Source of the DNA: Planctomycetota bacterium
Lineage (GTDB): Bacteria > Planctomycetota > Brocadiia > JAJRTI01
Length of the DNA stretch: 9,171 nt
Reading direction: 5' to 3'
Assembly (NCBI GenBank): GCA_024278415.1
Contig: JAJRTI010000150.1
Location: forward strand, 1 to 9,171
Shown here in pieces: positions 6,230 through 9,171 of this stretch (position 1 is the stretch's first letter; the number at the start of each line of letters is the position of its first letter). Below the pieces are notes generated by a model, which saw only the letters and a program-made list of their open reading frames with translations, ran no database searches and was not told the DNA's origin. A program made the translations under genes and the position numbers.

Positions 6230-9171
6230 CTGTCTCTGCATTGCCCATACCTGAACCGCGCGCGGCGCTGGCCGCGTCTCGTGCTGGCGTTTGCTGCTTC
6301 AGCACTTCTTGCCCCTGTCGGCATGGCCGCGCCTTCGGAGTTGAAAGTCGCCGGCAAGGCCTTCCGGCCCGACGGCCGGGCCAAGCATGCCGCGTACAAC
6401 ATTGCGTGGCCCGTGCAAGAGCCGCCGGCCAAGGGCGCTCGCGCGCGGGCGCTGTCTTTTATCTTTGCGTACACAGGCGCCAACTCATACCACCGGGTGG
6501 ACCTGACGGCGGACGCGTTCCGGCTGGTGCGCCGGCGCGGTGGCAAGGATGTCGTGCTGGCCGCGGGCAAGCTGGCCAGCGCCGCGCAGCGGCCTTGGCG
6601 GGAGTTCGTGCTCAAGCGCCGGCAGCGCACGATTACGGGTGTCCTCGCCGGGCGCATTATCTTCCGCGTGTTCGACGCCAGCGCCGGCCGCGGGCTTGCG
6701 GCAAGCTGGGCGTCGCAAGCCGGGCTGATCGCCCGGCCGCGCTACCGGCCGGTGTCCGAATCGGACATGGTGTTCGAAGACGGCTTCATGCGCGGCCCCG
6801 GCGACCCCGCGGCCGGGGCATGGGAGCTGAAGGGGGGCACCTGGAAGCTCCAGTCCTCCGTGGACGAGTGGCGCGGCAACTCGCCGCTTGATCCCATGAA
6901 CACCTCGCGCAACCCCAACCCCTTCGTCTACCGCGGGGCTGGCCGGCCCCGGGCGCTGGCATTGGCCGGCTACGACTTTTGGGACGACCTCTCGGCTTCC
7001 ATTTCCGTGCGCTCCCAAGGCGGCCGCGCCGGGTGGTTGTTCGCTTACCGCGGGCCCGGCGACTATTACGCGCTCTGGTGGGAGCCGACCGGGTTGTGGG
7101 AGAAGCCGAGCCGCCTGGCGATCGAGCGCGTGCGCGGAGGCCAGCGCAAGGTGCTGGCCGAGACGCGCGTCATGGGCCAGCGCGAGCAGTGGTACCGCCT
7201 CGGCATCGAAGTGCGCGGCCCAGAGATCACGGCCTTGCTCCAAGGCGCGCGGTTGCTGCGCGTGACCGACCCGACCTGCCTGTCCGGCCGCTTTGGCATG
7301 TGCGCGGCCGATGGCGAGGTCGATTTCGATGACGTGGACGTGAAGGCCTGCGCGCCTCGGCCGCTGGAGGCGCCCTGGGTGCGAGAGCATGGCCAGACGT
7401 CTCCGGCCAACGCATGGCGTTGGACGCGCGACGGGGTAACGTGCCGCGCCCAACCGCGGGGTCCGGCTTGGCTGCGCTTGCCCGACGCGTGCCAGGCCAA
7501 ACGCCGCGTCGCGGTGACCGTAGAAACCGCGAAAGGGGCCGAGGGGCAAGTGGGCATCCAGATCGGCCGCGTCGGCGATGCGGCCCTGCGGTTCGTCTGG
7601 GATTCGGCCAAGCGCAAGGACGCGGGCCGGCGCCTGATCGCGCGCTCCGCAAGGGGCGACAAGATTCTGGCGCAGGCGCGGGGCGGCTTCGCACCCGGGC
7701 AGCGCCTGCGGCTCTCGGTTGAGCGCATGGACAAGGAGTTGCGCGTCGTCGAACTGCGCCAAGGCCTGCTCCTGCGCGCCAGGCAGTCCGACGCCACGTT
7801 GGGCCCGTTCGGATTCACGACTGCCGCCGCGGGCGACACGACGTTCCGCGGCATGGTGCTCGACGGGCCGGACGAGCGCGACTGGGAGCATTCGGTCAAG
7901 ACGCAGATTTTCGCCAAGGACCACTACATGGTCGACTGGGCCGCGCCGCAGGGCCAGTGGGTGCGCGACGCGTCCGCGAAGGGCGCTCCCCTCTGGTGGC
8001 ACAAGGGCGACTTCTTCGGCGCCATCCGCATCACGATCCCGATTGCCGCGGCTCGGCACGCGGCCGGCGCGAGGGCGATTCTCATGGCGCGCGAAGAGAA
8101 GGCCGGCAGCGGATACGAGTTGCACATCGCGCCCAAGCCGAAAAGCAAGCAGGAGTTGGCCGTTACTCTCGCCTACCGCGGCAAGCCTCTCGCGCGAGCG
8201 ACGCTGACGCCGCCCGCGGGGGCCGAGACCCTCGAGGTGAACAGAGACGGGTCGTTCCTGTGGGTGCGCTGCCGCGACGCCGAGCCCTTGGCTGTGCAGC
8301 TCGATGCGTCGACGCTCGCGGGAACCCGGCTGGGCCTGCAACTGCCAACACCGGAGCACCTCACGGCCATCGCCGTGAGCCGCGATCACGTGGTCGACGA
8401 GCAGTTCGACGAAGTGACCACGCAGTGGCGCAAGATCGGCCGCTGGGAGGTGAGCAACAAGTTCCACTGCGACCCGCGCTGGGCGTACATGGTGGGCGAG
8501 AGCGACGGGCTCGCCGCGCTGTGGCGCTTGGATTCCTTCCCGGGCGATTTCACTCTCGAGTTCTATGCCGGCATGCGCTACCGCCGCAAGTTCGACTTCA
8601 TGCCCTACTACCCCCGGCCGGGCGATCTCAACGCGGTGGTGTCGAGCAGCGGCAAAGGCGTATTCGACGGGTACACGATCATCGTGTCCGGCTGGAACAC
8701 GACGTGGACGCGCATCCTGCGCAACGGCAAGATCGTCGCACAGACCGATGAGCGCTTGGTGCCGTCGACGCGCAAGTCGTACCCGCGGCCGCAGAACCTG
8801 CATCGCAAGTGGTTCTACGTGAAGCTGCGCCGGTTCGGGCCGAACTTGGAGCTGTTCTTCGACAACGAGAAGGTGCTGGCCTGGCGCGACGAAAAGCCGC
8901 TCACGCACGGCCGCATCGCACTATGGAACGTGGACAACAGTATGCTCGTTGCGCGTTGCAAGATCGCCTCCTCGCGCCGGGAGCGGTTTGTGCCGAAGGC
9001 GATCCCGCGGGCCCAATGGCCCAAACCGGACAAGCCGCAGCCCAAGGACGCGCTGCGCATCCTGTGCTCCACCCACCCCGGCAGGCGCTTCACGTTCGAC
9101 GCGCCGGGCAATCTGGAGGGGTGGGCGGAGACGGGCGATGCCGACGACGCGCGCCTCACGTGGGACCGCCG
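6230..9171 (+). CDS. Large secreted protein with tandem concanavalin/LamG/DUF1080-like modules, partial
   Basis: The frame is open from about 6230 to the window end (980 codons, no stop), so the C-terminus is missing. The most likely start is CTG 6230, preceded by AGGA (6218-6221) at 8 nt. It gives a good signal peptide: basic RARRWPR (10-16), hydrophobic LVLAFAASALLAP (17-29), cleavage near 33/34. The ATG at 6323 (residue 32) lies at the cleavage site and would lose the signal. An N-terminal beta-rich region (35-180) is followed by about four similar modules: 181-373, 374-545, 546-720 and 721-915. The first opens with VFEDGFM and the last with VVDEQFDEV. Both end in a W-Y/F strand and a GR-F/I-G/A turn (GRFGMCAADG, GRIALWNVDN), as in DUF1080/LamG jelly-roll folds. 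A further domain starts near residue 930. The role is probably extracellular glycan binding or, less surely, hydrolysis. I identify no catalytic residues. Confidence 0.85.
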   Translation, partial: MSLHCPYLNRARRWPRLVLAFAASALLAPVGMAAPSELKVAGKAFRPDGRAKHAAYNIAWPVQEPPAKGARARALSFIFAYTGANSYHRVDLTADAFRLVRRRGGKDVVLAAGKLASAAQRPWREFVLKRRQRTITGVLAGRIIFRVFDASAGRGLAASWASQAGLIARPRYRPVSESDMVFEDGFMRGPGDPAAGAWELKGGTWKLQSSVDEWRGNSPLDPMNTSRNPNPFVYRGAGRPRALALAGYDFWDDLSASISVRSQGGRAGWLFAYRGPGDYYALWWEPTGLWEKPSRLAIERVRGGQRKVLAETRVMGQREQWYRLGIEVRGPEITALLQGARLLRVTDPTCLSGRFGMCAADGEVDFDDVDVKACAPRPLEAPWVREHGQTSPANAWRWTRDGVTCRAQPRGPAWLRLPDACQAKRRVAVTVETAKGAEGQVGIQIGRVGDAALRFVWDSAKRKDAGRRLIARSARGDKILAQARGGFAPGQRLRLSVERMDKELRVVELRQGLLLRARQSDATLGPFGFTTAAAGDTTFRGMVLDGPDERDWEHSVKTQIFAKDHYMVDWAAPQGQWVRDASAKGAPLWWHKGDFFGAIRITIPIAAARHAAGARAILMAREEKAGSGYELHIAPKPKSKQELAVTLAYRGKPLARATLTPPAGAETLEVNRDGSFLWVRCRDAEPLAVQLDASTLAGTRLGLQLPTPEHLTAIAVSRDHVVDEQFDEVTTQWRKIGRWEVSNKFHCDPRWAYMVGESDGLAALWRLDSFPGDFTLEFYAGMRYRRKFDFMPYYPRPGDLNAVVSSSGKGVFDGYTIIVSGWNTTWTRILRNGKIVAQTDERLVPSTRKSYPRPQNLHRKWFYVKLRRFGPNLELFFDNEKVLAWRDEKPLTHGRIALWNVDNSMLVARCKIASSRRERFVPKAIPRAQWPKPDKPQPKDALRILCSTHPGRRFTFDAPGNLEGWAETGDADDARLTWDR

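Noticed and set aside
6485..8908. 807-codon open frame on the minus strand
   Set aside because: It is antisense to the large secreted gene, whose frame encodes a signal peptide and recognisable modules. The reverse frame is Arg/Ala/Pro/His-rich with no domain, a usual effect of high G/C at third positions.
1..9171. CRISPR array, tRNA/rRNA, transposase, phage or defence genes
   Set aside because: Looked for on both strands; no regular repeats, cloverleaf, IS ends or matching protein motifs were seen.

Overview
This is a GC-rich bacterial window with strong G/C preference at third codon positions. It carries large secreted multidomain proteins with lectin-like and propeller-like folds, a style common in Planctomycetes, Lentisphaerae, Verrucomicrobia, Hydrogenedentes and related environmental lineages. 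That placement is inferred from gene style only; there is no rRNA or marker gene to fix it.

Layout: (1) A minus-strand gene (start 3257) encodes an exported protein with a beta-propeller-like region followed by a PHP/DUF3604-type metal-hydrolase domain. An in-frame TAA at 519-521 stops it, yet the same frame continues to 186 with a clearly family-like C-terminal domain, so the gene looks interrupted. (2) Divergently, across a 223-bp region with a good promoter for each direction, lies a plus-strand sugar isomerase of the L-arabinose/L-fucose isomerase superfamily (3481-4878), with the expected metal ligands present. (3) A 206-bp convergent intergenic region (4879-5084) is packed with a 16-bp perfect palindrome and several hairpins. 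(4) A minus-strand class I SAM-dependent methyltransferase (5085-5831) has its own promoter. (5) A 398-bp divergent intergenic region follows. (6) A very large plus-strand secreted protein begins near 6230, probably at a CTG codon, and runs off the window end. It consists of tandem concanavalin/LamG/DUF1080-like modules.

Working together: the exported propeller-PHP protein and the lectin-like protein would act outside the cytoplasm, while the isomerase acts on a sugar inside the cell. This fits a glycan-use neighbourhood, but no transporter, glycoside hydrolase or regulator is visible, and the genes are separate transcription units rather than an operon. The methyltransferase may be unrelated. 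I see no phage, CRISPR, toxin-antitoxin, defence or biosynthetic cluster, no tRNA or rRNA and no transposase. The most notable signals are the nonsense codon in an otherwise intact gene, the exact 50-residue period of the propeller, and the palindrome/hairpin block.
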